DNA of 64,000 bases from assembly GCA_024349245.1 (NCBI GenBank), contig JALDNG010000015.1, forward strand, positions 18,010,328-18,074,327. Direction: 5' to 3'. This stretch comes from Neodontobutis hainanensis (lineage: Eukaryota; Chordata; Actinopteri; Gobiiformes; Odontobutidae). The first letter of the stretch is position 1. The number at the start of each line of letters is the position of its first letter. The translations under genes were made by a program, and so were the position numbers. Positions 62,615 to 64,000 of this stretch are shown here, in pieces. A model generated the notes under the pieces. That model worked only from the letters and a program-made list of their open reading frames with translations. It made no database searches and was not told where the DNA came from.

Positions 62615-63150
62615 TCTGTTTTTTCTTTTTTAAGGACCCTTTTATCTTCAAAGTTGGTGTCCCTTATTTATTAAACGTGCGTACAGCAAAATTATGGGTG
62701 CACAACCATTTCCAACACATCTTTGGCATTTATCAATAAAAACGTGGTCGTACAGTACGCTCAAACCCCAGGTCAGGAGGTGGTGTACATATATGCAAGT
62801 TTAAAGTCATCCCCACATTCAGCCATGCATTGTTACTGTTGGGTATTCGTGGTTGTGGCACCGTTGCTCGCTGTGTGTTAAGTTTTATTTTGTAAAGATG
62901 TTACTGTCCCTGTTCCTCCGCTATTCTTGTTCGTCTTAATAAAATGTCTTCCATTGTAAGACGTTACCAGGTTATAGGCCCAGTAATCGAGGCACTAAAA
63001 CACAGACGGACATTATTGTTTTCTAATTTTAAATTTACTGCTGCGCGAACAAAAACAGACCTTTATTGCAGTGGCACACCAAAATTTTATTGGCCACCCC
63101 ATGTGTAATATGTCAGTTAATTGACATTTCTGTAATGTTATTAAACTAAT
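62615..63150. other. Noncoding stretch with dispersed-repeat character
   Basis: No gene seen. The part from about 62,660 to 62,800 (ATTAAACGTGCGTACAGC, GCATTTATCAATAAAAACGT, GTACAGTACGCTCAAACC) has the look of a DNA-transposon-derived fish repeat, but I find no paired termini. The remainder to 63,150 shows no recognisable structure. Confidence 0.35.
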
Positions 63151-63164
63151 TATATATTAGTATA

Positions 63165-63202
63165 TAATTAGTATAAATATATATAGTATATATATATATA
63201 TT
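63165..63202. repeat. (TA)n-rich microsatellite
   Basis: Alternating AT/TA tract interrupted by AGTATA, including a run of TATATATATATATA near 63,188-63,201. Confidence 0.85.
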
Positions 63203-63211
63203 GCACTCCTA

Positions 63212-63310
63212 GGACATTCATTCATTCATTTTCTACCGCTTTGTCCCATTAGGGGTCACTGGTGGCTGGAGCCTATCCCAGCAGCTTTGGACTTGAGGTG
63301 GGGTATGTAT
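63212..63310 (+). repeat. Dispersed fish repeat fragment (TTTCTACCGC... GGAGCCTATCCCAGC)
   Basis: The words ATTCATTCATTTTCTACCGC and GGAGCCTATCCCAGC, spaced as here, recur in many fish genomes as the end of an interspersed repeat. Family and orientation are not assignable from this piece. Confidence 0.5.
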
Positions 63311-63344
63311 GACCTTTGGTAAAAAAGTTTTCTGGCTTGGATTT

Positions 63345-63415
63345 TCTAGTGCCGATGCCAATTTGTTTTTTCATCAGCCTTAGCCAATAACCGATATGGG
63401 CTGCCGATTATCTTG
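63345..63415. repeat. Degenerate repeat fragment with CGATATGGGCTGCCGAT
   Basis: Contains GTGCCGATGCCAATTTG and ATAACCGATATGGGCTGCCG, words with an internal inverted character seen in terminal regions of fish DNA-transposon-derived repeats. Too short to assign. Confidence 0.3.
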
Positions 63416-63487
63416 ATATTTGGAATTTTTGTCAATATTTGGAGCCAGTACTGCTTTTGCGCCCTCAAGTTACATCATAAAAATGAC

Positions 63488-63695
63488 ACAAGTAGCTCAC
63501 TGGGTAGAGTGGTCGTACTTCAATCGGAAGGTAGGCGGTTCGATTCCCACTCTCCACAGTTCATACTGTCGTTGTGTCCTTGGGCAAGACACTTAACCCA
63601 CCCTCCAGAGGTTGTAACACTGGTAATTACTGTCGAACAATGTAAGTCGCTTTGGACAAAAGCGTCAGCTAAATGCATAAATGATCATGATGATA
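63488..63695 (+). mobile_element. tRNA-derived SINE copy with clear A and B boxes
   Basis: The A box is TAGCTCACTGGGTAGAGTGG (63,493-63,512) and the B box GGTTCGATTCC (63,538-63,548), so the head is tRNA-derived. Then come TGTCCTTGGGCAAGACACTT and the conserved tail AGTCGCTTTGGACAAAAGCG with TCAGCTAAATGCATAA. It is better preserved than the copy at 57,942 and has the same orientation. A short TGAT-rich tail (ATGATCATGATGATAAC) follows. The 100-codon ORF overlapping it is accidental. Confidence 0.85.
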
Positions 63696-63699
63696 ACAA

Positions 63700-64000
63700 A
63701 TGTTTGGACGCATAAACTTGCTTAGCTATAGTTCAAACCTGCCCACTCAGATGGGCTGAAAAAGTTGACTACTAAAAGGTGTTGAAATACTAATACTTGT
63801 AATTTTGGAACATGATCTTATTTTAGCTGTGAGCAGTGAACAAGCAATGGCTGATGTAAAAAGCGTGCTAGCTCAAAGACTCAAGATGAAAGCTCTAGAA
63901 AAGTTGAAACCTTTCTTAGGAATAGACATTGACTTAGGCTAGGAATAGACTTAGAGAGGAATAGACTTTGAACAAACAAAAGTCAAAATGTTACATGAAA
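63700..64000. other. Right-edge noncoding stretch
   Basis: No gene or known repeat recognised. It holds a short irregular repetition of AGGAATAGACTT-like words at 63,918-63,972. Confidence 0.5.

Noticed and set aside
63493..63548. Functional tRNA gene
   Set aside because: A and B boxes are present, but the sequence cannot form a proper tRNA cloverleaf and continues into a SINE body and tail.
63413..63715. 100-codon plus-strand ORF
   Set aside because: It overlaps the tRNA-derived SINE, and its protein is the accidental translation of the SINE head and tail.
1..64000. Viral, toxin or bacterial genes
   Set aside because: No coding stretch in the window resembles any; all recognisable coding pieces are transposon remnants or glycogen synthase exons.

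Overview
The window looks like vertebrate nuclear DNA, most likely from a ray-finned (teleost) fish. The support is: three spliced exons of a vertebrate glycogen synthase, a degraded fish-type Tc1/mariner element with long IR/DR termini, two tRNA-derived SINEs with the tail common in fish genomes, remnants of two non-LTR retrotransposons of types widespread in fish, and a very large AT-rich tandem array. No prokaryotic, viral or organellar gene is visible. The species cannot be named from the sequence.

Positions 1-57,760 are one continuous head-to-tail array of a long repeat unit (macrosatellite). I count 28 units by landmarks: a partial first unit plus 27 more, mostly 1.7-2.4 kb and typically about 2.2 kb, all in the same orientation. 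A typical unit reads: a short hairpin (GCTGC-AA-GCAGC); an about 90-bp arm; one to four sub-repeats of about 190-200 bp; an inverted copy of the arm that makes a palindrome; an about 200-bp block with a 63-codon minus-strand ORF (absent from a short unit type); one more sub-repeat; two diverged copies (A and B) of an about 600-700-bp module; a (TAA)n microsatellite; and in many units a 3' module with hairpin GCACC-TTC-GGTGC ending in CTAA. Units 14-17 and 18-21 form a higher-order duplication. I see no convincing protein-coding gene in the array; nearly all small ORFs are by-products of repetition. Three same-orientation CTCF-like motifs, two YY1-like ATGGCGG motifs and a perfect CRE (TGACGTCA) recur in almost every unit, which makes the array resemble CTCF-rich macrosatellites such as mammalian DXZ4. 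Part of unit 25 (about 48,955-49,690) is an interleaved mosaic that looks like an assembly or consensus error.

Positions 57,761-64,000 are the non-satellite flank. In order: a SINE, a minus-strand L2-like LINE 3' end, a plus-strand fragment of another LINE (endonuclease plus a piece of RT), a possible MITE, three consecutive minus-strand exons of glycogen synthase (best fit gys2), AT-rich intronic sequence, a hAT-like fragment, a 979-bp internally deleted Tc1-like element with TA duplications, several dispersed-repeat scraps and a second SINE.

The gys exons end at a good splice donor at 60,107, and the next exon is not found before the array begins. If the assembly is right, the whole array lies inside a gys intron, or the gene is broken there. 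That geometry and the architectural-motif content of the array are the most interesting points of the window.
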